Of a stretch of DNA of 64,000 nucleotides, positions 20,168 to 30,866 are shown piece after piece. Numbering within the stretch: the first letter of the stretch is position 1; each line of letters starts with the position of its first letter. The position numbers were made by a program, and so were the translations under genes. The DNA comes from Hortaea werneckii (lineage: Eukaryota > Ascomycota > Dothideomycetes > Mycosphaerellales > Teratosphaeriaceae): NCBI GenBank assembly GCA_037044905.1, contig JBAOKB010000100.1, forward strand, positions 50,479-114,478. Reading direction: 5' to 3'. Below the pieces are notes generated by a model. The model worked only from the letters and a program-made list of their open reading frames with translations, had not been told where the DNA came from and made no database searches.

Positions 20168-21220
20168 ATGGCCACATTCATCCCACGAGCATCCAAGCGA
20201 CTACGACTCGGTACGCCAAGCACGCAATGGATCTGCAACGACTGCCGCCGCACCTTCGCCTCCTCCATCCAGTCCCGCCAACAGCAGCAGCCGGCCTCAA
20301 GCCAGCGAGTAGGCCAAGATGAGAAGACCACCCACTTTGGCTACCAGACCGTCGCTGAAGACCTCAAGGCCGGGAGAGGTACGCATCCTTCCCAACACTT
20401 CAATCTCTAATCAATCTCCTAATCAAATACTCTCCTCCCCGCAGTCCGCGATGTCTTCTCCTCCGTCGCCTCCAACTACGACACCATGAACGACCTGATG
20501 TCGCTAGGCATCCACCGGCTATGGAAAGACCACTTCGTCCGCTCCCTGAACCCCGGCATCCCGCCTTCCTCGCGCACATCCCCGGATCAAGGCATGAAGA
20601 TCCTCGACATCGCCGGCGGCACAGGCGACATCGCCTTCCGACACCTCGACCACAGCAGCACCATCAACGCCGACCGCCACACCTCCGTCATCGTCTCAGA
20701 CATCAACCCGGACATGCTGGCCGAAGGCCGCAAACGCTTCGCCGCATCCGCCTACAACGCCACAGGCCGTGTCAGCTTCCTAGAAGCGAACGCAGAAGAG
20801 CTCGGCGCGGTGGAAAGCAGTAGTATCGACTTGTACACGGTGGCGTTCGGGATCCGGAACTTCACGCACAAGCAGAAAGCGCTGGAAGAAGCGTACCGGG
20901 TGTTAAAACCGGGGGGAGTCTTCGCGTGCTTGGAGTTCACTCCCCAACTCAGCAACCCGGTGCTGAACGCCGTCTATAAGCGGTGGAGCTTCGGGGCGAT
21001 CCCCTTGATTGGCCAGATCGTCGCGGCGGATCGCGATAGTTATCAGTACCTCGTCGAGAGTATTGAGCGGTTCCCGAGCCAGCAGGAGTTCGCGGGCATG
21101 ATTCGGAAGGCGGGGTTTTTGATCCCTGGGCAGGATCCGGAGGATGAGGTCGTGAGGAGTGGGTGGGAGGATTTGACGATGGGGATTGCGGCGATACATA
21201 AGGGGGTTAAGCCGGCTTGA
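20168..21220 (+). CDS. COQ5: COQ5 ubiquinone C-methyltransferase, mitochondrial
   Basis: SAM-dependent C-methyltransferase (UbiE/COQ5 family) converting 2-polyprenyl-6-methoxy-benzoquinol to its methylated form in ubiquinone synthesis; matrix side of the inner membrane. Exons 20168-20378 and 20445-21220 (intron 66 nt, donor GTACGC, acceptor CCGCAG), 328 residues. N-terminus MATFIPRASKRLRLG is presequence-like. Landmarks: FGYQTVAEDLKAGRVRDVFS, ASNYDTMNDLMSLGIHRLWK, SAM motif KILDIAGGTGDIAFR, SDINPDMLAEGRKR, VAFGIRNFTHKQKALEEAYR and VLKPGGVFACLEF. The start at 20168 is the first ATG; the frame upstream has none. Codon third positions switch from C-rich in the first half of exon 2 to G-rich in the last 55 codons. 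Confidence 0.96.
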
Positions 21221-21777
21221 TGGGGAGGGTGTTAGTAGGTCTACAGGTGTGGCATCGACTTCGCTTTTCGTGTCACTATGCAAGTTTGACAGGGCTTGGG
21301 AGGGTTCAATTGGGAGGGGCCAAGGTGGGTACGAGTGAAGCAGGATCCGCACTGCCCCTGAAGATAGAGATGCGGCATGAGATCTAGCGGGTACGCTTCA
21401 AGGACGTTTATCCCTCCCGGATCCCGCCACGCCCGCCGCATCACGTCCGCCGACTGCAGACTGCGGCGGATCACTATCACTACCTATTCTCTGGATCTGA
21501 GGCATGAAAAGTCATATAGGCACTCGCACGGCTTACCCTGCCCTCTGTACCTTAAGGCCATGAGTCTTGGCAGCAGCAAGCGCATGTACCATTTATGTAT
21601 CATTAGATTTCATCATCAAAGGGCATTTTCCCTGTCTAACATCCATCTCAAAAGCTTAACCATTCCACTCCTTCCATTGCAGCCTACCTCGCTCTCAAGA
21701 TCTCAAGATCCAAAGCGATTAGAAAAAGGAAGGAAGAAAGGGAAAGAAAATTCCTCCTCTATCCCATCCGTCATCCC
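21221..21777. other. Intergenic between convergent COQ5 and P450
   Basis: Two 3' flanks. Nothing else recognised. Confidence 0.6.
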
Positions 21778-23463
21778 TCACCACCCCTCCAACTCCCTCA
21801 ACTGAACCCAAAGCCCAACCTTAGGCTTCGCCGTAATCCCCCCCTTAATCTCGACCTCGCTCTCCCTCTGCTTCGTCAAAACACTGCCCTCCTCAAACCG
21901 CGTCTCGAACCGTCCCGTCCACGCCGCAAGCAAACACGCGAACTCGGCCTGCGCGAACCTCTGTCCAATACAACCCCTGGGCCCATGCAGGAAAGTGAGG
22001 AAAGAATAATTACTCTCGGCGGACCCTTTGTTGTTGGCTTTGCCGTCCTGGGGATCGATCCAGCGCTCCGGTTTGAACTCGTGCGCGTCGGGTCCCCAGA
22101 GGGCAGTGCTGTTGTTCGTGGCCCAGGGGCAGAGGATGATGGTCGTTCCTTTCGGGACGAAGTGGCCCGCGATCGAAGTATCGCGGTCGGAGATGCGGAG
22201 GGTTAGGTTGACGGGGGACCAGAGGCGGAGGACCTCGGAGCAGACGGCGTGCAGGTAGTGGCAGTTGTCTATTTCTGCGGCGGAGATGTCGGAAGAGAGG
22301 GGAGGGAGGTGGGAGCGGATTTCGTCGCGCAGACGGGTTTGTATGGCCGGGTATTTGGCTAGATTGTACACGGCCCAGATCATGGCTGTGGCGGTGGTTT
22401 CGTGGCCGGCGGCGAGGAAAGTCATCATTTGGTTGACGAGGTCTTCGTCGCTGAAGCCGCCGGATTCGAGGGCGACGGACAGGATGTCGACTTCGGTGCG
22501 CCCTTGTTTGGATTGCATGGCGCGGCGTTTGTTGGCGATGAGGTCGTAGCAGAGGGTTTTGAGGTAGGCGACTGCGTCTTCGATTTCGCGGTTGCGTTGG
22601 ATGGGGAGGCGGCGGAGGAGCCAGAAAGGGACGATGAGGCCTGCGAGTTGGAGCAGGCGCCCGACTCGTCCTGGGTTGAAGACTGTGCGGTAGTGCTGGT
22701 AGAGCTCGTTGGTGGGGTCTTGGAGGGAGTTGAAGTCGTGGTTCATGCCCGACACGCCGATGATGTCTAGTGTGGCCCGCGAGGTAAAGTTGTGCACTTC
22801 AAGAGCACCTGGAGCATGAGGAGCGTCCGCGCCATCCGTTTTGGAATCCACGTCGATATCCTCCTTCGACGCCCCCGTCGCCTTAGAAGCTTGGGCAAGA
22901 CACTCCACCATCTCGCGGGATTTGCGCCAGAAGACCGGATACAGGTCCTTAATATGGCGGAAAGCAAACGCGGGCATCAACTCCTTGCGTTGCCGCTTAT
23001 GCTCATCGCCCTCCGCCAACAGAATCCCCACCCCCAGCACCCGAGCCAACCCATTCCGGACCTGCTGCGGCTTGACAAAGTCATAGTTCTTCGTCACGAG
23101 CACCTCACCTAACGCCTTCGGACTCGTCACCAGCAGGCGTTCCTGGCCCCACATACTATACCGGATAAGCCCATCATTCGGCACATTCTCGACCCAGTCC
23201 CGCATGGGGCGTCCGGAGGCCTCGCGGAGGACACGCGGGGTCTGGCCGAAGAGCCAGTGGTTGTCCGGCGGGGTGGGCAGATGGCGGAGCGGGGAGAAGA
23301 ACCTGGGATACAGGATGACGGCGTAGATGATGTAGGCGAGGAATTGGGCCAGGAAGAAGACTGTGGGAGTCGCGATCCGTCCGAAGTGGTAGTCGTTCGC
23401 GTACCGTTGCAGCCCGGCTGAGGCGGCGACGGAAAGCGCGAGGATTTGGAGGGTTGGAGCCAT
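21778..23463 (-). CDS. Cytochrome P450 monooxygenase
   Basis: Membrane-anchored haem monooxygenase of unknown substrate, ER membrane. Intronless, 561 residues, normal for fungal P450s. Two N-terminal hydrophobic stretches (about 5-20 and 32-50, TVFFLAQFLAYIIYAVILYP) precede the proline-rich hinge RHLPTPPDNHWLFGQ. Oxygen-binding I-helix AAGHETTATAM near residue 352, K-helix ExxR in SEVLRLWSPVN, PERW-type KPERWIDP, and the haem loop FLHGPRGCIGQRFAQAE with the Cys ligand near 498. The family looks like filamentous-fungal long-chain CYPs, but I cannot name the CYP number. No biosynthetic backbone gene is nearby, so there is no evidence for a secondary-metabolite cluster. Confidence 0.95.
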   Translation of the reverse strand: MAPTLQILALSVAASAGLQRYANDYHFGRIATPTVFFLAQFLAYIIYAVILYPRFFSPLRHLPTPPDNHWLFGQTPRVLREASGRPMRDWVENVPNDGLIRYSMWGQERLLVTSPKALGEVLVTKNYDFVKPQQVRNGLARVLGVGILLAEGDEHKRQRKELMPAFAFRHIKDLYPVFWRKSREMVECLAQASKATGASKEDIDVDSKTDGADAPHAPGALEVHNFTSRATLDIIGVSGMNHDFNSLQDPTNELYQHYRTVFNPGRVGRLLQLAGLIVPFWLLRRLPIQRNREIEDAVAYLKTLCYDLIANKRRAMQSKQGRTEVDILSVALESGGFSDEDLVNQMMTFLAAGHETTATAMIWAVYNLAKYPAIQTRLRDEIRSHLPPLSSDISAAEIDNCHYLHAVCSEVLRLWSPVNLTLRISDRDTSIAGHFVPKGTTIILCPWATNNSTALWGPDAHEFKPERWIDPQDGKANNKGSAESNYSFLTFLHGPRGCIGQRFAQAEFACLLAAWTGRFETRFEEGSVLTKQRESEVEIKGGITAKPKVGLWVQLRELEGW

Positions 23464-25083
23464 AATGGGTGGGAAGTGGCGACAATGTTAGGACGATATA
23501 CTTGTTCTTTTTCAACTCCCAATTTGTAGAGAAAGCTCCTTTCGCTGGCTTAGGATGAATAAAACAAAGACGACCTTCTTCCCGTATGACTAGACATTGG
23601 AAAAAGGAAAGAAGAGTGATGAACGACGAAAATCGGTTGCCTGGTCGTCGTTCATAATGACGGCGGCGGCGGCGGCGGCGGCGGCGAGCGGAAGGACAGT
23701 TTGGAGCCGAGGGTCCGTCGGGTCGTAAGACGTGAGCTATGCTTACCTAATTGGGACATCTGCGCGCTGGGGAGGCACGTATCCTATACGAAGGCTCGTC
23801 TTATTGGCTCGGTCGTAAAAGGCCGCCGACTTCACTTCTCCCTTTCTCTCATCAACTTCATAGTGCGCCGTATCACTTTGGCTCGCGTTTGGAAGTATCT
23901 CCCGCATTGACGGTCAGAGGTAACAATGTCGGCGTGTACACAGCGATGACTTCGACGGCACGCATCGCGATGAGATGCGCCGCATGGCTTACTATCAGCA
24001 AAGGGCTTGCTCGAACAGTAATTGCTTCCTACGGCTACCAAGCAGGTCTTCAATTATTACTTCTCATTCCTCCAGAAGGAGAGAGGCAGGGTGAGATCTC
24101 TGTTCTTGCTAATATGCATTCCTGTGACCTAACGAGTCCCGTACACAATGGAACACATGGCAAACATTCACCGTCGTCCTTCAGAATTTGTGTCGGCTAA
24201 TTTGCACTGTGACCTGTAGCAAGATTGTGGATGCGTAGATGGAACATGAGATGCACAGGTCTCTCTGCTACAGATACTCAATCTCAGTGCATGACATGCC
24301 AGATTCTCGCACATGTCACAGCCGACCTGTTTGTACGTCGCGATCCACGGCGCGACCTAAGAGGCCTTGACGGATTTCCTCTTCCAAGGCCCTATTCAGA
24401 TAAAACAACTAGTGTATGCTTCTTCATCTTGGCCATTTCGTGGACCCTCTGTCGCCACTCCCTCTCTCTTGCACGCAGGCTCGTTACAGGACTCTCTGGT
24501 GTTGTCCCCAGCAGGGCAGCGCGTGACAGCGCCGCTATAAGCTGCGTTAGCATCCGGGGCATGCTACTTGAGCCTTGGAGAACGCGTCAGCAGTCCAAAC
24601 ACTTCAGCAGAGTCAACTTTCGTCCTGAGACTCCGGCAATGCATATACAATTCAGTCCAATTGCAGGAGTGCTTGCATGCCTATTTCCACGTCGCACACC
24701 GCCTTAAGACTCGAAAAACGCCGATGCCGCTTCGGGCGGCATTTGGAGAAGGCACACAAGAGGTCACGCAGTATCTCAAGTGAATGCTGTGAATGTATCT
24801 GCAAGCCGATTCTGTCCGAGATGCCAGCACATCAGTTATCGCCTGTGGCGTGTGACACTTTTCGGTCGCAAGGTCAAGTGCTGGATTTCCTTTATCTTCT
24901 ACTTCTGTTCCTGGTCTCTTTCAACTTTTTCCTTCTTCGCCAGAAACATTGCGACTTCTTCTCATCTTATCTCCGCTCGGGTAAAGTCTGCAGCAAGAGG
25001 ATTGCCATAGAAGGCGATCTGCGCAACCTTCTCCGGACCTTTGTACCTTGTAATATCGAGATAAAACATTCACATTCATTAAC
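23464..25083. other. Long intergenic region with CGG repeat
   Basis: 1.6 kb between divergent P450 and the Cys-rich/FAD oxidoreductase gene. Open frames of up to 160 codons (for example 24225-24707) show no protein-like composition or motifs. The only striking structure is the CGG microsatellite. Pyrimidine-rich stretches just before 25084 fit a promoter or leader. Confidence 0.55.
23661..23686. repeat. CGG trinucleotide repeat
   Basis: About 8.5 CGG units, some 200 bp upstream of the P450 start codon; prone to hairpin or quadruplex formation. Confidence 0.9.
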
Positions 25084-27135
25084 ATGTCAACCTTTACAGC
25101 GGGCCATGCACCGCCGCCTGCGCCTGTGTACTACAACGACATCCCGTATGATAGCGACGATGAAGACGATACCTGGAAGCATGCACCCACTGGCAAACAG
25201 CAGAATGGACACAACGACTGGCGGAAGAACACCAAGATCAAGACCGCCAAATGCGCCATCTGCGGCTACAGGGTCAGCGACTGGAGCTGGGTCTGCTCGA
25301 AGTTCAGTTGCCATGTCTGTTCTGATTGCATCGAGAAGGATCCAAGCACGAGGGGGGAAGGCGGTCTCAGAGGGGCGTTGTACTGGTATCAGTACAACTA
25401 TCTCGCTCGCGACTGGCTGAAAGCTGTCTGCGGTTGCAGATATAGCACCCGACAAGCTCCTTACATCAAAGAGAAGTTCATGCAACATCGGTGGGAATGT
25501 CTGCCTCCGATTAAGAACGATGAATTAGAGGCGGGCAAGGAGCAGAAGAGGAAGCAGGCGGAAAAGAAACGACTGCAACAAGAGCACCTCTCAGAAGATG
25601 AGGAGGACTCGATGCCAGACGATAGTAACGAGGCGGGGAATAATCATATCCCCGACCACGAATTTGACGGCTCTGCAAGCCCACGACCCACCATTACTGG
25701 ATCTAGACACAAACGAGCCCAGTCTGTAGCGCCGACCTACCAAGAACCCGAGACGCCTGAAGAGGCTGACATAGAAAGCAGCTCAGCTTCAACTTCCAGC
25801 ATCGACCTCAATCCTAGGCCGTCCAACATACTCCCAGACCCCTTCGTCGACACTATCAAGCCTCCGACAACGACGACCTCCTACTCACACCTCCGGGGCG
25901 GCAGTACAATCATCGTGGGCGCCGGCATCGTTGGTCTGAACATTGCACGTGAGTTGGCAATGCAGACCGAGCAGGCGGGTGTGAGGCACGCAATCACGGT
26001 GATTGACATTCAGGAGGACGTGTGCTGTCTAGCATCTGCTAATTGTGCGGGTCTCTTATCCATTCACGGTAGACCGCACCCTCTGCAAAGCCTATGCGAT
26101 CTGTCTCTGGAGTCCTGGGGCGATCTTTCGGACATACCTGGCTTCCGGGAATCCACTAAACTTCAACTTGATTCTGTGTATACGGTTGCAAGGTCGGATG
26201 CCAAGAACAGAGATGCCAAACCATCTTGGTACACCGGCCACGATCTTGAAAGCTTTGAGCAAGATAGCACGAGTATTGGAAAGCTCGATACTGACAGTCT
26301 CATCGACTATCTACTTGCGGACTGTCGATCTCGTGGTGTAAGCTTCATCTTCAACCGCAGCATCGACACCGCTACGATGAAATCAGGCAAGCTCTCAGCA
26401 ATCGCTATCACGGATCCACACAGAAAAGGCCGCAATGCTACGATCCAATGCCAGAATCTCATCCTCGCAGCAGGCGCATACACATCAGGCATCGTCCAGT
26501 ATCTCTTCCCACAGAACTCTCTAAAATTAGAGAACCACGTGCGAGATGCCCACTGGTACCACACCTTAGTCCCAGACATGACGAAAGAAGACGACATTGG
26601 TTTACTCTTACCCACAATCGCAGAGTCCGACAGGTTGCTCGACGACAAAATGATAATGGTCAGCTCGCAAGAGGACGAGATCGTCAGCATCATCGGACAA
26701 GACAGGGAAAGCAAGAACATCCCTCTAAGCCCTGCGGACGCCATGGCGGATCATCCGGGCGACCGCAACGCCCTCCGCCATCTCAAGAGACTCATCGCTG
26801 ACCGTCTACGTCCTGTCGATGGCGATAGACGCTGTACGGAGGGTTCGAGCCTTATCAGCTCTTCCAGGAACGGGTTACCGGTAATCGATGCTGTGCCGAC
26901 TTCACTGCTTTTCAATACAACCGAAAACGAGGCCAGTAGGCAGGAAAGCGGGCTCTGGTTGTGTTTCGGTTTCGGGATGTATGGGACTACGCTTGCGCCT
27001 GGCGCTGCGCGGGCGATTTGTCGGCGGATGTTTGGTGAGCCTTCTGGTATGAATGATGGGGATCTCAGTTTGTTGACGAGTTCGGTTGATGGAGACGGGG
27101 TTAAGAGCGTTGACGACATGATCGTGGATTTGTAA
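25084..27135 (+). CDS. Cys-rich module fused to FAD-dependent (DAO-type) oxidoreductase
   Basis: Intronless frame of 683 residues with two clearly different halves. Residues about 56-137 hold Cys pairs typical of metal-binding modules: CAICGYR, VCSKFSCHVCSDC, CGCRY and a final HRWECLPP. A charged, disordered linker (about 140-270) includes KEQKRKQAEKKRLQQE. Residues about 275-660 are a DAO-type FAD oxidoreductase: dinucleotide motif TIIVGAGIVGLNIAREL near 279, VIDIQEDVC, SANCAGLLSIHG, ILAAGAYTSG, and the C-terminal FAD loop CFGFGMYGTTLAPGAARAIC. The DAO half presumably oxidises an amine or amino acid; the substrate is unknown. No donor or acceptor pair explains the linker as an intron, so I read this as one protein. 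The next gene, a chromate transporter, is on the same strand but functionally unlinked as far as I can see. Confidence 0.82.
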   Translation: MSTFTAGHAPPPAPVYYNDIPYDSDDEDDTWKHAPTGKQQNGHNDWRKNTKIKTAKCAICGYRVSDWSWVCSKFSCHVCSDCIEKDPSTRGEGGLRGALYWYQYNYLARDWLKAVCGCRYSTRQAPYIKEKFMQHRWECLPPIKNDELEAGKEQKRKQAEKKRLQQEHLSEDEEDSMPDDSNEAGNNHIPDHEFDGSASPRPTITGSRHKRAQSVAPTYQEPETPEEADIESSSASTSSIDLNPRPSNILPDPFVDTIKPPTTTTSYSHLRGGSTIIVGAGIVGLNIARELAMQTEQAGVRHAITVIDIQEDVCCLASANCAGLLSIHGRPHPLQSLCDLSLESWGDLSDIPGFRESTKLQLDSVYTVARSDAKNRDAKPSWYTGHDLESFEQDSTSIGKLDTDSLIDYLLADCRSRGVSFIFNRSIDTATMKSGKLSAIAITDPHRKGRNATIQCQNLILAAGAYTSGIVQYLFPQNSLKLENHVRDAHWYHTLVPDMTKEDDIGLLLPTIAESDRLLDDKMIMVSSQEDEIVSIIGQDRESKNIPLSPADAMADHPGDRNALRHLKRLIADRLRPVDGDRRCTEGSSLISSSRNGLPVIDAVPTSLLFNTTENEASRQESGLWLCFGFGMYGTTLAPGAARAICRRMFGEPSGMNDGDLSLLTSSVDGDGVKSVDDMIVDL

Positions 27136-27675
27136 GGAGGTTGAAATGTGATAGGGACGGGGAACATTGTGTATCCTTGTTGTCGTCGGATCGGTTTGCC
27201 CATCTCTTATGCTCCACTGGCTTTTAACCAGAATCGTGTGCTATGTCTGTAAAGATTGAAGCGACCAGTAGTATTAACATTACAGTGATATGAAAATTGC
27301 TCAGTCTAGAGATTGGGGTGACCATGTGCATTCCCATTGAAGTTATATGAAGATTCGCCAGATGGCCAAGCAAGACAAAGCCGCCAAGTTGACTGTCGCA
27401 GCTCTCCAACCAGAATGCCAATCCCACGTGCACGCGAATTGACCAATAGGACGTTGAGAAGGAGCTGTCTTGCCAAAGTATACCATGAGAGCTTGACGCA
27501 ATATGTATTGGGTATATACTCTGACGCATCCTCGCTGATCAACACCATGCCATAGATTCGACTGAGTTTCTGTACCATTGAAATATTCCCAGGCAACACA
27601 CTCAGTACTACTCAATCCGGGTTTAGTCCATATAAACCACCAATCCCGAAGAAGTGCCAGCAGAGCGACAAGACA
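27136..27675. other. Intergenic, promoter of the chromate transporter
   Basis: 540 bp; no gene recognised. Confidence 0.5.
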
Positions 27676-29199
27676 ATGTCTTCGAAGCTCCAACGCCTAC
27701 GCAATATTCTACAGAATGGTCGTAACAAGCTTCTCCCCAGCGGCGACGCCGTCGCATCACTTCCCATACTAGACATGTTCCTTCACAACTGGCACCTGGG
27801 TGTAACGTCGTTCGGCGGCCCGACAGTACATTTCCAGATCTTCAATCGGCTATTCGTGGAGAAGTACCAATGGCTAGATGAGCAGAGCTATCAAGAGATG
27901 TTCGCACTCTGTCAAGCCCTCAGCGGGCCGGGCTCCACAAAGATGCACTACGCAATAAACGTCCTGCGCTACGGGGTTTTAATCGGGGTATTGGCATTCT
28001 TCATTTGGAGCTTACCCATGGCTATGGCGGCATTTGGACTCAGTCTCGGGGTGGCGAACATTGGTGATGAGCTACCCGCACCGGCGTACGCGCTGCTCTC
28101 TGGCCTTAACGCCGCGACAGTTGGGATCATCGCCCTGGCAGCTGTGCAGCTATCGAACAAAGCCATCACCGATACCCTAACAAGGACGCTAGTCTTCTTT
28201 GGGGCCACGGCCGGGGCTCTGTATAATGCGTTGTGGTATTTTCCCGTCTTACTGGCGGGTGGGGGATTGATCACGGTCCTGTGGGATTTGAAGCTGCTCC
28301 CGAAACTCTTAAGAAGCGGCAAGAGGCGAATTGCCCCAGAATTGGAGAGCACAAGCGCAGATATCGAGCTCGCCTCTACCGACAACCCACAGCGACAGCA
28401 GATGAGTGAGGCAGGTCTCCATCAGCGCTATCAAGCTCCGAACAGCGTGGCTGAGCCTGAGGAGTTTGCAGGCCAACGAACAGAGTCTTCTGATGCAGTT
28501 GCGTCTTCCAACCGCTTGAAGGGCTGGAAACAAGGCACACTAATTCTCATAAGCTTCTTCGTCGCATTCACTGTTGTGATGGTCCTCCGAGGCACCTTGT
28601 CAGGCCGTAGTCGAGGATTCGACGTCTTTGCAAACCTCTTTCTCGCCGGCACCATCATTTTCGGTGGTGGACCTGTTGTCATCCCTTTGCTGCGTGAATA
28701 CGTGGTAGCGGAGGGATGGGTAAGTCCCCGGGATTTCCTGCTCGGATTAGCCATCACCCAGGCCTTTCCTGGACCGAATTTCAACTTTGCGGTGTATCTA
28801 GGTAGCTTGGCAGTAGCTAGAGAAGCTGGCGGCGATGTTCCGAGAGTCGTTGGAGCAATACTGGCATATATAGCCATATTCACACCAGGTCTGTGGCTAC
28901 ACACGGGTATGATGGGTGTATGGGGTACAGTGAGGAAGCTGCAAGCAGTTCGTGCGATGTTGAGAGGGGTGCACGCCACTGCAGTAGGTCTAGTATTTAC
29001 TGCCGTGTACAGATTATTTGAGATTGGGTACTTGGATGCGCAGGTACGAACAGGGGGCAGTTTGTCGAGAGACCCATGGTGGGTAGTTATTGTGGCGACT
29101 AGCTTTGTTGGCGGGAAGCATTTCCGCCTGTCGCCACCTCTGGCAATCTTACTGGGCGCTTCAATGGGTTTGATCTGGTATGCAGTAGTTCAGCTATAG
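27676..29199 (+). CDS. Chromate ion transporter (CHR family)
   Basis: Multi-pass membrane carrier of the CHR superfamily. Known members export chromate and confer resistance; in fungi the natural role may be oxyanion or sulfate-related. Intronless, 507 residues, the long two-domain form. First CHR half: LGVTSFGGPTVHFQIF near residue 46, ALCQALSGPGSTKM, then hydrophobic helices to about 215. A hydrophilic loop (about 215-290, Ser/Gln/Glu-rich) separates the second half, with FGGGPVVIPLLREYV near 330, LAITQAFPGPNFNFAVYLGS and a last helix SPPLAILLGASMGLIWYAV. The start ATG at 27676 lies just before the family-like N-terminus. Confidence 0.93.
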   Translation: MSSKLQRLRNILQNGRNKLLPSGDAVASLPILDMFLHNWHLGVTSFGGPTVHFQIFNRLFVEKYQWLDEQSYQEMFALCQALSGPGSTKMHYAINVLRYGVLIGVLAFFIWSLPMAMAAFGLSLGVANIGDELPAPAYALLSGLNAATVGIIALAAVQLSNKAITDTLTRTLVFFGATAGALYNALWYFPVLLAGGGLITVLWDLKLLPKLLRSGKRRIAPELESTSADIELASTDNPQRQQMSEAGLHQRYQAPNSVAEPEEFAGQRTESSDAVASSNRLKGWKQGTLILISFFVAFTVVMVLRGTLSGRSRGFDVFANLFLAGTIIFGGGPVVIPLLREYVVAEGWVSPRDFLLGLAITQAFPGPNFNFAVYLGSLAVAREAGGDVPRVVGAILAYIAIFTPGLWLHTGMMGVWGTVRKLQAVRAMLRGVHATAVGLVFTAVYRLFEIGYLDAQVRTGGSLSRDPWWVVIVATSFVGGKHFRLSPPLAILLGASMGLIWYAVVQL

Positions 29200-29256
29200 A
29201 TTTGACTGCCATGGAAGATTTTCACTCTGACAAAGTTACTGCAAAGGCTCAAGCTC

Positions 29257-30181
29257 TTAGTAGATCCATGGTAACAGCCCGTAAGGTACTTTCTTCTTGA
29301 CCTCTGCCCACTGGCTTCCGTACTGCGAAGTCTAGAGTCAGCATTCTGGTCCTCACATGTTCGGTGTTATCATCATCATGAGCAAGAAGACGTACCCTCT
29401 TCTCGCAGTAAGCATCCATACTCGGGATAGCTCTGGCACAGAAGTCTCCAGCCAGCCATACAGCAACAAGCGCACCCCAGGTCCAGCCACCGCAGATCAA
29501 GCTATATCCTACTCTCCAGAGCGTATAGCCCCCGTAATTGATACTCCTCGCCAGGCCAAACAAGCCGTCCGAGTATGGTTTATCCTTGTTCTCCGGGTGG
29601 GACTTGAAGCGTTTCCGCTGGATCTCAGAGTACCATTCCACGAAAATCCCCACAGTATAGAGAGTAAGCCCTACGGGAACTGCTGCAGGAGCAGTTGTCA
29701 AGGAAGACAAGAAAGATCCCTGATCGGCCGGGACCTGAGAAGTGACAGCCCAGAATGCGAGTCCGGTGTTCAAAGTATTCAGCAGTGTGTTGTACGCGCA
29801 GATAGCGGTACTGAACCCACTAGTCATGTTCGTATCGTTGATCATCAGTTTCCAGTAGATCTGCTTCGCTGAGCTACCGGCTGCTAATCCCAGGATCAGA
29901 GTCTGGTAGGGCGATAAGCCTGCAATGCCTGTTGCCGAAAGCGGAGAGCTAAGGGGGATCGCGGTCCCGCCGATTCTGCGGATCAGATCCGGGAGGAAGG
30001 CTGAATAGCGCAGGAGATAGTATTGCAACGGCAGGTCAGCAAGTCGGAGGATACTAAAGACTGCTGTCCCCATGGGGTTACTCCGTTTCTTGCGACTTTC
30101 CCAGTACCATTGTCCAGGATCGTAGCCTGAACTGCTTGGTCCGGCCTGGATGTCTTCTGGCCTCTTTGGTTGGTCGCTCAT
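29257..30181 (-). CDS. DUF1295/steroid 5-alpha-reductase-like membrane protein
   Basis: Integral membrane protein resembling the C-terminal steroid-reductase/isoprenylcysteine-methyltransferase-like superfamily. Exons 30181-29396 and 29322-29257 (intron 73 nt, donor GTACGT, acceptor TTCGCAG), 283 residues. The splice replaces an unlikely tail with YGSQWAEVKKKVPYGLLPWIY, which continues the family pattern after SMDAYCEKR. The start at MSDQPKRPEDIQAG (30181) is preferred to an upstream in-frame extension of 53 residues that looks like leader. Hydrophobic helices near VFSILRLADLPLQYYLL, PYQTLILGLAAGS, VPVGLTLYTVGIFVEWYSE and GGWTWGALVAVWLAG. The segment SDGLFGLARSINYGGYTLWR resembles the NADPH/lipid-binding region of DUF1295 proteins. 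Substrate unknown. Confidence 0.8.
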
Positions 30182-30866
30182 TTTGTAAAAGCATATCCAC
30201 GAGGATAGAGTCAGTAGCGTAGAGAAAACGGAGTTGGAGTCGATGATGGAGGATAAATAGACGAGCAACCTGGTTCCGCGGGGGCGGAAGTTCGGCCGAT
30301 TCCGAAGTGGTTTCGAGACGGAGTCGGTGCAACTTGCCAATCGATCCGGTTGTTCTCGTGAGAATGCAACAGGATCTTGGAGGCAAGAAAGGATGAGCGA
30401 GACTTGGCTATATCAAGCAAATCACATTGTGATGCACAATACATGTCCCTCCCATCAACTCCAGCAAAGACCTAACACTTTCCTCTAAGTCGACGACGAG
30501 ACAATGTAAACAGGACATCTCACTGAAGGCTGCCATGATCCGCCAATGTCTTCGGCTTTGGGGTTTTTGCCAACCGAAGCGTCTTGCGGGGATATGGATG
30601 AATGTTTCAGTGTCATGCAATCTCGCTAACGCTTGCACCTGCACTTCTATCAAGGATACATTCACCAATCGTTAAGCTAGATACGTTGGCTGTGCCTCTT
30701 TGATGTGGTCAGTCTGTGAAGCTTTAGCACCAGCAGAGTAGGTGAAAGGTGGAGAACGGATATCATCTGTCCGCCTTTACACAAGACTCGTGACAGGGGG
30801 AATACGTTCTCAAGAACTCTAGCAATGCCGCAGCATGTCAATTTCTTTCCCCATGTCCTAGCCGAT
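30182..30866. other. Intergenic region
   Basis: 685 bp, GH95 3' flank and promoter of the DUF1295-like gene. Small minus-strand frames show no recognisable protein. Confidence 0.5.

Noticed and set aside
24225..24707. 160-codon frame in the long intergenic region
   Set aside because: No protein-like pattern and neighbouring frames are also open.
21778..30181. Secondary-metabolite cluster around the P450, FAD oxidoreductase and transporter
   Set aside because: No polyketide synthase, NRPS, terpene synthase or pathway regulator; housekeeping genes are interleaved.
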